DNA of 64,000 nucleotides from Leptospira kanakyensis (GCF_004769235.1 NZ_RQFG01000018.1:124001-188000); one strand, 5' to 3'; counted from the first letter of the stretch, positions 31,910-41,441 are shown. The notes: generated by a model from the sequence alone, not told the origin. Made by a program: numbers and translations.

Positions 31910-33748
31910 TTAAAAAGCGGCGTTGATTTGGGCATAGGCCATATAAGCATCCCGTGCCAGTTGGTTTTTGCCTTGTAAGTAGTTTTGGTTCCATTCAAAA
32001 GATTGGGTTGTCGAATTGTATTGGATTTTGCTATTTCGATAGTTACGAACCGAATCTCCCGCATTCAAATACCCAAACCCCATCCATAAAGAAACAAAAT
32101 CGTTAATTTGCCCATGCCAAGTTAAATCCACTTCTGTATAAATTCGTTTCCCAAGTGCATAAGGTGATGAATAAGAATTATTAGAATAATTCTCCGTGCT
32201 ACCTTTGTCGGAGGAAACAGGATATGGATTTTTTTCACTTAATAAGCTAGTTGAATTTGCCGCTCCACTGATGGCATACCATGCGTCTTGTTTTTCAGCT
32301 TTATCATTTTGGAAATAGGTAACTTGAAATTCACCCCAAGTATCTGTTTTGTAACTGATACTTACCGATTTCGAATATAAGTTTTGAGCATTGATATTTT
32401 CTGAAATTCCGGCCACACTATTAAAGTAGGGAATGACTCCAAATCTTGGATTGGCTAGGGTTTGGAATGTTGATACAGAAGCATCCGCTCTATTTTTATC
32501 ACCAGATGCATACAAAACCTGACCACCTAATCTCAGTTTTTTGAAGAATGTGTAACCAGTTTGAAAAACATGCATTTGTCCTGTATATTTTTCTCTTTGG
32601 GTTCTGGAATTATCATATTCATTAGGGAGATATTCTTTGAGGTAAGGGTCTTGGATTCGTCTACCGCTGGTTCCTGTTTGGAAAGCAGATTCCCAAGTAA
32701 AATCCCAAGATTTTCCTTCAGGTAAAAAATTTCCTTTGGTTCTGTTTGTAAGACGAAATCCAGTCGTGAGTAAGTTTTGGTTTTGTCTACTTCGGTTCAT
32801 GGCTTGCGGATCATCGACGGAGGCCTCGGGAAGACCGGTGACGGGATTCATTGGATTTTTTTTCCACTTTCGAACCACTCCCAAACTATATAGATCCAAG
32901 GTAACCCAATCAGGGATCGTAAAACTATTGTAAGTTCCGAGTAATGTTGTATCTGTTCCGGTCGCGGCGGAATTTAATTTTGGATCGTTTGAGGAAACTA
33001 CGCCGTTGGTTCCACTTTGGGTCCAATAGGGCCTTGCCATCAAAAAGTGAATTTTAAAATTATCGTAATTGAACATGAGCCGTGCCCCATCAAAGGATAA
33101 TCCGTTCACTGTCCAGTTACCACCACCTATCATTCGTTGGTCGCCGTATGCCCAAATTTGGCGTCCAATTTGTAATTTGGAACGAAGGGGGAGTTGGTTT
33201 AAGGTGACAAATGCTTCCCGAATTCCGGTTTGGTTTTGGGAAACTGCGTTGGTTTGGTTTTTAGAATAAATATCTGCTGTATTGTTAAAAAAGTTGGCTC
33301 GTATGTCGCCTGAGGATGCTGGTGATTCTCCTCCCCAAACACGTGCATCTTGCAGAGTCACTTTTGCTTGTACATAGGGACTGGGATCAAAGATAAAATA
33401 AATGGAAGAGGTTTGAACGGTTCTATCTATATAACCTTTATCAGATGCATTAAAATCCATATTGTATCTGGATTCTTGTCTCGGCCGTAAATACAAACCA
33501 AAACGTAATACATCGTTTAACCAAAATTGTCCAGAGTTTGCTGAGTGTTTGGATAACTCGGGTTCCACAAACATGTGGCGGTTGAATTCGGGATCAATTC
33601 CCTTTTCCTTCATTGTTGAAACATAGGGTTTGGTTCCCTCTGTTGTTCCTTGCGGATTCGGTGTTTCCGTTGGTTCTGCCACTGTAATTGTTAGCGGCAA
33701 AAATACCGCTAACAATAGAAAATAGAAATAACCTTTTGAAATAAACAT
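31910..33748 (-). CDS. Alginate-export-type outer-membrane porin
   Basis: A 612-residue protein with a signal peptide (FYFLLLAVFLPLTITVAE, about residues 7-24) and a long beta-rich body typical of a porin. Its opening DVLRFGLYLRPRQESRYNMDF and QAKVTLQDARVWG, together with EAFVTLNQLPLRSKLQIGRQIWAYGDQRMIG, match the alginate_exp beta-barrel family. The last strand ends in an aromatic residue (INAAF), as expected for barrel assembly. The pore substrate is unknown; with the bicarbonate-type permease 34 bases upstream, an anion or organic acid is plausible. It is not proof of alginate transport. Confidence 0.82.
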   Translation of the reverse strand: MFISKGYFYFLLLAVFLPLTITVAEPTETPNPQGTTEGTKPYVSTMKEKGIDPEFNRHMFVEPELSKHSANSGQFWLNDVLRFGLYLRPRQESRYNMDFNASDKGYIDRTVQTSSIYFIFDPSPYVQAKVTLQDARVWGGESPASSGDIRANFFNNTADIYSKNQTNAVSQNQTGIREAFVTLNQLPLRSKLQIGRQIWAYGDQRMIGGGNWTVNGLSFDGARLMFNYDNFKIHFLMARPYWTQSGTNGVVSSNDPKLNSAATGTDTTLLGTYNSFTIPDWVTLDLYSLGVVRKWKKNPMNPVTGLPEASVDDPQAMNRSRQNQNLLTTGFRLTNRTKGNFLPEGKSWDFTWESAFQTGTSGRRIQDPYLKEYLPNEYDNSRTQREKYTGQMHVFQTGYTFFKKLRLGGQVLYASGDKNRADASVSTFQTLANPRFGVIPYFNSVAGISENINAQNLYSKSVSISYKTDTWGEFQVTYFQNDKAEKQDAWYAISGAANSTSLLSEKNPYPVSSDKGSTENYSNNSYSSPYALGKRIYTEVDLTWHGQINDFVSLWMGFGYLNAGDSVRNYRNSKIQYNSTTQSFEWNQNYLQGKNQLARDAYMAYAQINAAF

Positions 33749-33782
33749 GATGTATCTCCTTTTCTGATTTATAAATTTTAAC

Positions 33783-34769
33783 TTAAACGGTTCCTGCGAT
33801 TACTTTAAGAATGTAAAAGTATAATGGAATTCCGATGATGATATTGATCGGAAAAACAATCGATAAAGCTACCGTTAAATAGATACTTGGATTTGCTTCT
33901 GGAATGGAATCTTTCATTGCAGCAGGTACCGCGATGTAAGAAGCGGAAGCGCAGAGAACCACAAACATAAGTGCGTCCCCAATGGGCATCTGAATGATTT
34001 TAGTTAGTAGGATGGATATGACTACGTTGATGATCATAATCGCAAGGGCAGATCCAATCAGGAAAAAACCTACTTTTTTCATTTCCCGCATTTGTTTTGC
34101 CGCATCAATTCCTTTATCTAACAAGAAGAATGTAAGTAGACCTTTAAAAATATCTTCTGTAAATGGTTTGGTTGTATTCCATCCAGACTCACCTGATAAA
34201 TAACCAACGATCAAAGCTCCAATCAGAATATAAACGGAAGAACTAAAAAAAGCTTCGTGAAGTAAATGTCCCCATTGGATTTTTTCATTTTGATTTCCGT
34301 TACTTTTCTTTTTGCCCAATCGATCAATGATCACAGCAAGGACAATGGCCGGTGACTCCATTAGAGCCATTCCCGCAACGATGAATCCTTGGTATTCATA
34401 TCCATAACTATGTAAGAAGGCACCTGCTGTTACGAAGGTCACTGCACTAATGGATCCGAAACTTCCAGCGAGTGCTGCTGAATTTGCATGATCGAGTTTT
34501 GCTCTAAAGATAAAGTAAGAGTAAATCGGAACAAAACAAGCCATGAACATACAGGCAATCAACGTAAGTAAATGTTCTTCGGCGAAAGGAGATTTGAAGA
34601 GTTCATGCCCTCCCTTGAAGCCGATCGAAAACAAAAGATACAAAGATAGGAATTTGGAGACTCCCTCTGTGATCCTTAGGTCTGATTTGAAAAATACGAC
34701 ACCCATTCCTAAAAAGAAAAAAAGCACCGGTGGGTTGAGAATGTTGTTGAGTGCTGCGTGGAAATCCAT
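33783..34769 (-). CDS. Sodium-dependent bicarbonate permease family protein (SbtA type)
   Basis: A 328-residue inner-membrane protein with about ten hydrophobic segments. The start FHAALNNILNPPVLFFFLGMGVVFFKSDL and LYLLFSIGFKGGHELFKS match the SbtA family, as does VVLCASASYIAVPAAMKDSIPEANPSIYLTVALS near the C terminus (a family hallmark). SbtA imports bicarbonate with sodium in cyanobacteria; heterotroph members are less studied. No SbtB PII-like partner is encoded beside it. It starts the operon permease-porin-TetR and diverges from the AraC-type sensor with an inverted repeat between them. Confidence 0.88.
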   Translation of the reverse strand: MDFHAALNNILNPPVLFFFLGMGVVFFKSDLRITEGVSKFLSLYLLFSIGFKGGHELFKSPFAEEHLLTLIACMFMACFVPIYSYFIFRAKLDHANSAALAGSFGSISAVTFVTAGAFLHSYGYEYQGFIVAGMALMESPAIVLAVIIDRLGKKKSNGNQNEKIQWGHLLHEAFFSSSVYILIGALIVGYLSGESGWNTTKPFTEDIFKGLLTFFLLDKGIDAAKQMREMKKVGFFLIGSALAIMIINVVISILLTKIIQMPIGDALMFVVLCASASYIAVPAAMKDSIPEANPSIYLTVALSIVFPINIIIGIPLYFYILKVIAGTV

Positions 34770-34807
34770 AATTTCCCCCCTCTGATTGTCATCATTTTAG
34801 ACACCTA

Positions 34808-34837
34808 TTTTGTCCAAAATCATAAAATTGGACAAAA
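34808..34837. promoter_or_regulatory. Perfect 10-base inverted repeat between the permease and AraC-type genes
   Basis: TTTTGTCCAA (34808-34817) and TTGGACAAAA (34828-34837) are exact reverse complements with a 10-base spacer, so arm starts are 20 bases apart (two helical turns). The site lies between divergent starts at 34769 and 34913. That is the expected place for an operator of the neighbouring 7TM/AraC regulator. Binding is inferred. Confidence 0.55.
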
Positions 34838-34912
34838 AATAATGGATTTCCAATTCCATCAAAATTCGAATTCGCTTTCTCGGTCGCTGAATTTGCAGAG
34901 ATTGGTGTTTCA

Positions 34913-36466
34913 ATGCGACAAATGGCTAAAATCATCCTACTATTGGCAATCCTTGCCGGTTTGGGGGGATGTCTCTGGAAACCCGAAAGTTTCTACGGCC
35001 GGAACATCAGCCGGAATGTCCAATTTTTGGTACCCCACAGGACAGAAATTCCCAAAATCTGCAGCCATGAATCCATCCAATCTTTGCGGGATTTTGTCTG
35101 GATGGACAATCTCAGTGCTGATTCCTTACGGGGGAAACGAGAACTTGGGGGGCAATGGGTTCGTGTTGAGATCAAAAATGAAACAGCGGTAGATACCTAT
35201 TTTAGCATTCTCATCCAATGGATCAATATCCTTTTTGTCGAACTTTGTTCGGAAAACGAAGATGGAGAGGTGACTACTTCTTATAGTGGATATGTTTGGG
35301 AAGATTGGATGGAGGTCTTATCTCCTTTCCCGCATTTTAATGTTACACTGAAGGCCAATGAAAGTCGATATTTCTATATTTATTTAGTTTCCAATGAAAA
35401 CTTAAATTTTCCGATCCGCACAGTTTCGCAGGCAAGTTTCCGGTCGATTGTACTCTTTCGGTTTTTAACATTTTTGTTTTTCACCATGATGGGTATTGTT
35501 TCTTTTGGGTGGGCCATATCCGAATATTTAAAATCAAAAGAAGGGGTTTACATTTCGATTTTAGTTCATTTTTTAATGTTTTTCCTTCTCGTGTACTCTG
35601 TGCACGGTAAAGAGATTGCCTCCATATTTGGAAATTCCAATGACTTAGTCAGACATTCTTATTATATCTTTTTATCCATTAACCATTTTATATTTTTTCT
35701 TTATTTAAAATCTTTTGATCGGTTTCTCGGAAATCGTTTTTCGAACCATATTGGGTTTTGGATTTCTGGATTTGCGGGATTTCTTTATTTATTAGTTCCT
35801 CTGTATCCAAGAGTGTATGAGTTTAGAATTTTTCTAGTTCTATCTATATTTGGAACCGCTGCCTATTATTTATTCAAAACTCATCATACTTTGTTATCAA
35901 AAGAAGAAAGTGATGTTCGGCCCTATGTATTTGGTTGGTTCTTTTTTCTTTTTTCCGTCTTCTTAAAGACATTGTTCCATTTTGATTTTTATCCTTACCA
36001 ACCCTTCTTTATTTATGCGGCGGTATTTTATCTTCCCTTTTTAACAGCAGGTTCTTTTTTGTTTTTGCGAAATTATGAAAAAAGGGATAAATCAAAAACC
36101 AGATACCGATCTCTTTCCTTAAAGTTAGATAAAGTAGAGTTTAGAAGTAAGTTGGAATCTTTGTTAGCTTCTGAAAAAATATTTTTAGATCCAAACTGTA
36201 ACGAGGAAATGATCGCTTCTAAAATGGGACTCTCCTATCACCAGTTAAGTGAACTTGTCAATTCAGAATACAATTTCAATTTTCCAACTCTATTAAACCA
36301 ATATAGAATCAAAGAAGCTATGGCCATACTCAATGAAAGGCCAGAGCTGAATATTGCTGAGGTGGGAAAACTTTCAGGATTTGGATCCAGATCGGCGTTT
36401 TATCTGGAATTCAAAAAACAGTCTGGAGTAAATCCAAATCAATTTCGGAAAAATAAAAACATATAG
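34913..36466 (+). CDS. 7TM-DISM membrane sensor fused to an AraC-type DNA-binding domain
   Basis: A 517-residue protein. A signal-like start ends in GLGGC near residue 20; residues about 30-170 are an extracytoplasmic DISM-type sensory domain (GQWVRVEIKNETAVDTYFSI), then seven membrane segments (about 180-385), and a C-terminal AraC/XylS domain (about 420-517): KMGLSYHQLSELVNSEYNFNF, then YRIKEAMAILNE and FGSRSAFYLEFKKQSG with NPNQFRKN. So a membrane receptor binds DNA directly. It sits between two transporter genes and near a 10-base inverted repeat, so it probably regulates them. The ligand is unknown. Confidence 0.88.
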   Translation: MRQMAKIILLLAILAGLGGCLWKPESFYGRNISRNVQFLVPHRTEIPKICSHESIQSLRDFVWMDNLSADSLRGKRELGGQWVRVEIKNETAVDTYFSILIQWINILFVELCSENEDGEVTTSYSGYVWEDWMEVLSPFPHFNVTLKANESRYFYIYLVSNENLNFPIRTVSQASFRSIVLFRFLTFLFFTMMGIVSFGWAISEYLKSKEGVYISILVHFLMFFLLVYSVHGKEIASIFGNSNDLVRHSYYIFLSINHFIFFLYLKSFDRFLGNRFSNHIGFWISGFAGFLYLLVPLYPRVYEFRIFLVLSIFGTAAYYLFKTHHTLLSKEESDVRPYVFGWFFFLFSVFLKTLFHFDFYPYQPFFIYAAVFYLPFLTAGSFLFLRNYEKRDKSKTRYRSLSLKLDKVEFRSKLESLLASEKIFLDPNCNEEMIASKMGLSYHQLSELVNSEYNFNFPTLLNQYRIKEAMAILNERPELNIAEVGKLSGFGSRSAFYLEFKKQSGVNPNQFRKNKNI

Positions 36467-36504
36467 ATATACAAATAGTTAATTAGAGAAAGAGGACGTT
36501 CCCT

Positions 36505-38115
36505 ATGGACAGTAAAGACAATATAAAAGATTGGTTACCCGGGTTAAAGGAAAATTGGAGATCGGACATTTTGTCCGGTTTTATTGTGTTTCTGATCGCG
36601 TTACCCCTGTGTTTGGGTATCTCGCTTGCATCGGGAGCTCCACCGATGGCAGGAATATTTTCAGGGATTGTGGGTGGGATTATAGTTTCTCTACTCAGTG
36701 GTTCTCACCTTACTATCAATGGCCCTGCGGCAGGACTCATTGCTGTTGTTCTCAATTCAATTATGGTTTTAGGTGGTGGAGATCCGAAACTAGGTTTTGA
36801 ATTAACACTGGCAGCCATTGTGATTGCTGGTGCCATCCAAGTGGTTTTGGGACTAGTAAAAGCTGGAAATTTAACCGTTTATTTTCCAATCTCTGTAGTT
36901 CATGGAATGATGGCTGCGATTGGAATCATTATCATTTCGAAACAATTTTATGTGGCCCTTGGAATCACTCCTAAGGCCAAAACCATTGGTGGGTTGTTAT
37001 TAGAAATTCCATTTAGTTTTTCTCTTGTGAATCCGGAAGTTGCCATCATCGGACTTTCTGCGATTGTGATCATCGCCATTTTGGCAAAAATCAAAAATCC
37101 TCTACTCAAAAAATTACCGGCACCACTAGTTGCTGTGTTAGTTGGGATTGTCCTTGGTATTGTTTTTGATTTGGCAGATGAACATTCTTATACACTTCTT
37201 GACCAAACCTATAAAATTGGCCCTGAAAAATTAGTAAATCTTCCTGATCATATTTATGATGGAATCACCTTCCCGGATTTTTCTAGATGGAAAGACGGAA
37301 TTTTTTGGGTTATGGTGATTACCATTGCACTCATTGCAAGTATTGAATCATTGTTAACTGCAACGGCAGTTGATAATACTGATCCCTATCGTCGTAAATC
37401 CAATATGGATCGTGAGTTGGTTGCAAAAGGTGCTGGTAACTTCTTTTTAGGTTGGATTGGTGGATTACCAATCATTGCAGAAGTTGTTCGGTCTTCTGCC
37501 AATATTGAAAACGGAGCAAAAACAAGATTTTCCAATTTTTTCCATGGATTGTTTTTACTTTTTTTCATTTTGCTTTTGCCAGGCCTCATCCATCGAATCC
37601 CACTCGCATCACTTGCAGGAATTTTGATTATGGTTGGAGTTCGATTGGCCTCTCCACATGTTTTTAAAGAAACTTATGATAAAGGTTGGGATCAAATCGT
37701 TATTTTTACGGTGACCGTGATTCTTACAATCGTAGAAGACTTATTAGTTGGTGTATTCTGTGGGATCATCACCGCCATTTTGATCCAAATTTATTTTGGT
37801 GTTCCACTTCGGTATATTTTTGTTGCCGATATCACCGTAAAATCTGAAAACAAAGTCCACGAATTATATGTCAGACATGCTTTGTTATTTTCAAATATGA
37901 TTTCATTGAAATTGTTATTTAGAAAAATTGCTCCCGGCGAACGGGTGGATCTTCAATTCGATGAGAATGTAAAAATGATAGGATTTTCGGCCATCGAGTT
38001 TTTACAAAGTTTCAAACGAGACTATGAATCTAGAGGTGGGCAGGTAAATTTGATTGGATTTGAGGATCTAAAACCTATCTCTACCTATTACGGAGCAACC
38101 CGAATCCACAAGTAG
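36505..38115 (+). CDS. SulP family inorganic anion transporter
   Basis: A 536-residue transporter. Conserved SulP segments are visible: DILSGFIVFLIALPLCLGISLASGAPPMAGIFSGIVGGI (about residues 18-56), GPAAGLIAVV, VVHGMMAAIGIIIISKQF, and TDPYRRKSNMDRELVAKGAGNF near 300. Twelve to fourteen membrane segments are expected. The C-terminal 100 residues are a STAS-like domain (ISLKLLFRKIAPGERVDLQFD), with a weak central motif. In cyanobacteria SulP proteins such as BicA take up bicarbonate; others carry sulfate. Next to an SbtA-type permease, bicarbonate is a reasonable guess but is not shown. Confidence 0.88.
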   Translation: MDSKDNIKDWLPGLKENWRSDILSGFIVFLIALPLCLGISLASGAPPMAGIFSGIVGGIIVSLLSGSHLTINGPAAGLIAVVLNSIMVLGGGDPKLGFELTLAAIVIAGAIQVVLGLVKAGNLTVYFPISVVHGMMAAIGIIIISKQFYVALGITPKAKTIGGLLLEIPFSFSLVNPEVAIIGLSAIVIIAILAKIKNPLLKKLPAPLVAVLVGIVLGIVFDLADEHSYTLLDQTYKIGPEKLVNLPDHIYDGITFPDFSRWKDGIFWVMVITIALIASIESLLTATAVDNTDPYRRKSNMDRELVAKGAGNFFLGWIGGLPIIAEVVRSSANIENGAKTRFSNFFHGLFLLFFILLLPGLIHRIPLASLAGILIMVGVRLASPHVFKETYDKGWDQIVIFTVTVILTIVEDLLVGVFCGIITAILIQIYFGVPLRYIFVADITVKSENKVHELYVRHALLFSNMISLKLLFRKIAPGERVDLQFDENVKMIGFSAIEFLQSFKRDYESRGGQVNLIGFEDLKPISTYYGATRIHK

Positions 38116-38146
38116 TGAACAAAAAATTCTTGTAACATAGTGTTTT

Positions 38147-38183
38147 AAAACCAATATTCTTTTATGCAGAGGATATTGGTTTT
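38147..38183 (+). promoter_or_regulatory. Hairpin with U-run spanning the start codon of the TPM gene
   Basis: AAAACCAATAT (38147-38157) pairs perfectly with ATATTGGTTTT (38173-38183); the 15-base loop holds the ATG at 38164, and a T-rich tract follows. It looks like a rho-independent terminator for the SulP transcript, yet it runs into the next gene's coding region. As RNA it would also block that gene's start. Seen directly; the effect is inferred. Confidence 0.5.
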
Positions 38184-39099
38184 TTCTTTCCTTTTCTTTT
38201 TTCCCTTCCTCCTTCAGGCAAAGGATGTACCTCGGCTTAAGGCTCGCGTGACAGATGAAACATGGACTTTGAGTCCGGGATTTGTTGCTGCTTTAGAAAA
38301 AAAACTACGAGATCATGAAAGTAAAACAACTAACCAGGTTGCAGTTTACGTGATTTCTTCTTTGGAAGGAGAAGTTTTAGAAAACTATTCCTTTCGAGTT
38401 GCAGAAACATGGAAATTGGGACAAAAGAAAAATGACAATGGGGTATTGTTGTTAATTGCATTGGATGATAGAAAGTTAAGGATTGAAGTTGGTTATGGTC
38501 TGGAAGGAAGTTTAACGGATGTTATTTGCCATCATATCATCGAAAAAGAAATTAAACCCTATTTTAAAAAAGGAAATTTTGAATCAGGAATCCAAAATGG
38601 CGTGAATTCAATCCTTGCAGCCATTGAAGGCGAATATACAGTTCCACCTGCTGAGGATTTTTCTCATCTGGGTCCTTTGTCTTTTTTAGGACAACTTTCG
38701 GGTGCTCACCTGGAGATGCCAATGATCATGAGAGTTGTCTTAACTATATTTGTATTTTTTGTATTGAGTATATTTACTTATGCGGCAGCTACCACACCTT
38801 ACTTTGGATGGTTTTTATATTTCTTTTTATTCCCTTTTTGGAGTTTATTTCCTACAGCCATTCACGGGGCCAATGTTGGTGCGAGTGTATTTTTAATTTA
38901 TGCTATAGGGACAGGACTTTACAAACTGTATCACCTGTTAACGCCACATGGACGAAAACGAATGAGAGAAAAAATATACCATGGGTCTTCTCGAGGGTCT
39001 GGAAGTAGTGGTGGATGGTCAAGCAGTAGAGGAAGTTCCGGTGGGTTTAGCGGTGGCGGTGGTAGTTTTGGCGGTGGTGGAAGCTCTGGAAGTTGGTAA
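38164..39099 (+). CDS. TPM-domain membrane protein with Gly/Ser-rich tail
   Basis: A 311-residue protein. After a signal peptide (ILVFSFLFFFPFLLQA, about residues 4-19), residues about 25-160 are a TPM (YgcG-type) domain: LEKKLRDHESKTTNQVAVYVISSLEG, WKLGQKKNDNGVLLLIALDDRKLRIEVGYGLEG, which is the family's signature region. Membrane segments lie at about 180-260, and the last 30 residues are almost all Gly and Ser (GGFSGGGGSFGGGG), as in other TPM membrane proteins. TPM proteins have been linked to photosystem repair or phosphatase activity elsewhere; here the role is unknown. Its start codon lies inside a hairpin. Confidence 0.88.
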   Translation: MQRILVFSFLFFFPFLLQAKDVPRLKARVTDETWTLSPGFVAALEKKLRDHESKTTNQVAVYVISSLEGEVLENYSFRVAETWKLGQKKNDNGVLLLIALDDRKLRIEVGYGLEGSLTDVICHHIIEKEIKPYFKKGNFESGIQNGVNSILAAIEGEYTVPPAEDFSHLGPLSFLGQLSGAHLEMPMIMRVVLTIFVFFVLSIFTYAAATTPYFGWFLYFFLFPFWSLFPTAIHGANVGASVFLIYAIGTGLYKLYHLLTPHGRKRMREKIYHGSSRGSGSSGGWSSSRGSSGGFSGGGGSFGGGGSSGSW

Positions 39100-39160
39100 A
39101 ATTTTTTTTAAAAAATATAATCTCGGGAACTTTGGCAATCAAACTAAGGTTTAGTATATA

Positions 39161-40507
39161 GTGAAGTTGATTAAAATTCTACTTTTTGTTTTAGTGATTT
39201 CCTTTTTGGATTCGCTTTTTGCCAAACCAATCCAGATTAAAGAACTTTGGCAGACCGCATTACAATCCAATCCAGAATTTTTATCTGCGAAAGCTGACTA
39301 TGACAAAGCATTTTTTGAAAATGAAAAAAGTTACGCAGCGTATTTACCGACAGTCAATGTTTTGGCTTCGGCAAGACAATCGTCGGCCAATTTTAGCGGA
39401 TCAGGGACTGTAAATGATCCTTTGGTTAATGGGTCTAACGCAGGTTCTAACACAAGTGGACAATCAAACTCCGGGGAATCAAGACCGACTGCTATCAATC
39501 GTTATTCCGTTGGACTTAGTACAAATCAAAATCTTTTTGCTGGATTTAAAGACAAAAGTGGAATTGAAAAAACAGAAGCTTTACTTCAGGCCGCAAAACA
39601 AACATTACATGATTCCAGGTTGAAAATTTGTTTTGAATTAAAATCTGGTTATTCACAAATGTTGTATGCCAAAGAACTGCACCAACTTTCTGAAAAAATT
39701 AAAGAAAGACGGGTCAAAAACCGTGATTTGGTAAAACTTCGTTATGAAGTAGGTAGGGAACATAAAGGAAGTTTTTTGCTAAGTGAATCCTTTGTCAAAC
39801 AATCGGAGTTCGAAGTATCTTCTGCTTTTCGGCTTTTTGAAAGTAATTTAAACGAAGTAGAAAGAGTGATCGCTAATCGTTTGGATGTAAATATTACTTC
39901 AGATTTTTTATATGAGCCTACAATGGAAAAAAAATTTTCTGAAAAAGAAAAAGAAACCTTACTAGAATCACATCCATCTGTTATGGCCGAACAATCAAAA
40001 GTGAGAGCTGCCCAAGCAAATATTGGAATAGCAGAGGCAGGGTTTTATCCGGATCTAAATTTAAGTGCTACAGTGACAAGGCAAGATGATGTTTGGTTGC
40101 CTAAACCTAGAAACTATAGTTTTGGTTTGAATTTGACCTATCCTCTGTTTAATGGTGGTAGAGATTATTATAATGTTAAGATTGCAAAAACAGAATACGA
40201 AAAATCAATTCACACAAGGGATTCTAAAAAAAATTCCCTTTCTTTTTCTCTGGAACAATCGCATCTGAATTTTAATAATGCATCGGAACAATTGTTTGTA
40301 TTGTCCGAATTTTATAAAGCTTCGGAAATTCGTGCAATGATTGCAAGGTCACAATATTCGAACGGACTCATCAGTTTTGAAAATTGGGATATCATTGAAA
40401 ACGATTTAATTAACCGAGAAAAAAATCTTTTACTCGGTAAGAGAGATTTGGGATTGGCAGAGGCTACTTACTTACGAAATTTAGGAAAGTGTTTTGATGA
40501 AGATTAA
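39161..40507 (+). CDS. TolC-family outer-membrane efflux protein
   Basis: A 448-residue protein starting at GTG 39161, with signal LIKILLFVLVISFLDSLFA. The long alpha-helical hairpins are visible as repeats (NPEFLSAKADYDKAFFENEKSYAAYLP near the start, and the second repeat HPSVMAEQSKVRAAQANIGIAEAGFYPDLNLSATV), the standard OEP repeat. It forms the outer-membrane duct for the adaptor and ABC transporter encoded next. It overlaps the adaptor's ATG by 11 bases, so the operon is tightly coupled. Confidence 0.92.
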   Translation: MKLIKILLFVLVISFLDSLFAKPIQIKELWQTALQSNPEFLSAKADYDKAFFENEKSYAAYLPTVNVLASARQSSANFSGSGTVNDPLVNGSNAGSNTSGQSNSGESRPTAINRYSVGLSTNQNLFAGFKDKSGIEKTEALLQAAKQTLHDSRLKICFELKSGYSQMLYAKELHQLSEKIKERRVKNRDLVKLRYEVGREHKGSFLLSESFVKQSEFEVSSAFRLFESNLNEVERVIANRLDVNITSDFLYEPTMEKKFSEKEKETLLESHPSVMAEQSKVRAAQANIGIAEAGFYPDLNLSATVTRQDDVWLPKPRNYSFGLNLTYPLFNGGRDYYNVKIAKTEYEKSIHTRDSKKNSLSFSLEQSHLNFNNASEQLFVLSEFYKASEIRAMIARSQYSNGLISFENWDIIENDLINREKNLLLGKRDLGLAEATYLRNLGKCFDED

Positions 40508-41441
40508 ACTGATACTCATTGCAGTCGCTGTAATTGTTATTTTGATTGCGGTTTATTTATTTGGTTTCGGAAAATCAAAACCGAGTTCCAAACTAGAGTC
40601 CTCGAAAGTGTTTCTCGGTGATTTGGTTGTAACCGTTCGTGCCACCGGAACAGCCATTCCCAAAAATAGATTGGAAATCAAACCTCCCATTGCTGGACGT
40701 GTGGAATCCATTTTAGTAAGTGAAGGAACACAGGTTGGTCGTGGTAAAATCATCGCTTGGATGAGCTCCACGGAAAGAGCCGCTCTCTTGGATGCCGCCC
40801 GTGCCAAAGGGGAAGTCGAATTAAAGAAGTGGGAAGATTTTTATAAACCGACACCAGTCATTTCACCTTTGCGCGGTTTGGTGATCGCATCAAATATCAG
40901 TCCAGGTCAAACCGTGACCCAACAAGATATACTTTATGTTCTTTCTGACAATTTGATGGTGCAAGCAAAGGTAGATGAAACCGATTTATCAAAAATAAAA
41001 ATTGGCCAGACCGCAAATGTAATCGTTGATTCTTATTCAAATTCTCCAATCAGAGCCAAGGTATCTCATATTGGTTATGAAGCGGTAACCGAAAACAATG
41101 TGACCATGTACAATGTGGATTTAGAATTAAAAACAATTCCAGACTATTTGAGAAGTGGAATGTCGATTACTATCGACTTTATTCTTTCTGAAGAAAGAAA
41201 CGTATTGTTGATTCAAAATGAATTCGTGAAAGGAAGTAGTGGTAAGGGAAAGGTAACAAAAAAAGTGGATGGTGAACTTGTCGAAACTGCGGTTTCTATA
41301 GGGAACTCAGATGAACAGAATACTGTTATCCTTTCTGGAGTTTCAGAAAATGAAATGGTTTACCGAAAGAAAAAAATTCAGGAAGAAAAAAAGACTAGTT
41401 CCGGTGGACCCTTCTCCTCACCAAAAATACCAAAGAGATAA
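40497..41441 (+). CDS. HlyD/RND-type periplasmic adaptor
   Basis: A 314-residue protein with an N-terminal anchor (LILIAVAVIVILIAVYLFGFG). The lipoyl-like domain has RLEIKPPIAGRVESILVSEGTQVGRGKIIAWM and SPLRGLVIASNISPGQTVTQQDILYVLSD, split by a short helix (about residues 95-112), followed by beta-barrel segments (VDETDLSKIKIGQTANVIVD). The frame could open at TTG 40494, but ATG 40497 is better. It links the TolC protein and the MacB-like transporter. The family is secure; the cargo is unknown. Confidence 0.9.
   Translation: MKIKLILIAVAVIVILIAVYLFGFGKSKPSSKLESSKVFLGDLVVTVRATGTAIPKNRLEIKPPIAGRVESILVSEGTQVGRGKIIAWMSSTERAALLDAARAKGEVELKKWEDFYKPTPVISPLRGLVIASNISPGQTVTQQDILYVLSDNLMVQAKVDETDLSKIKIGQTANVIVDSYSNSPIRAKVSHIGYEAVTENNVTMYNVDLELKTIPDYLRSGMSITIDFILSEERNVLLIQNEFVKGSSGKGKVTKKVDGELVETAVSIGNSDEQNTVILSGVSENEMVYRKKKIQEEKKTSSGGPFSSPKIPKR

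Noticed and set aside
34758..35192. Plus-strand frame overlapping the start of the AraC-type gene
   Set aside because: It runs through the divergent promoter and operator and its product is unlike any protein; the longer frame at 34913 has full domain structure.
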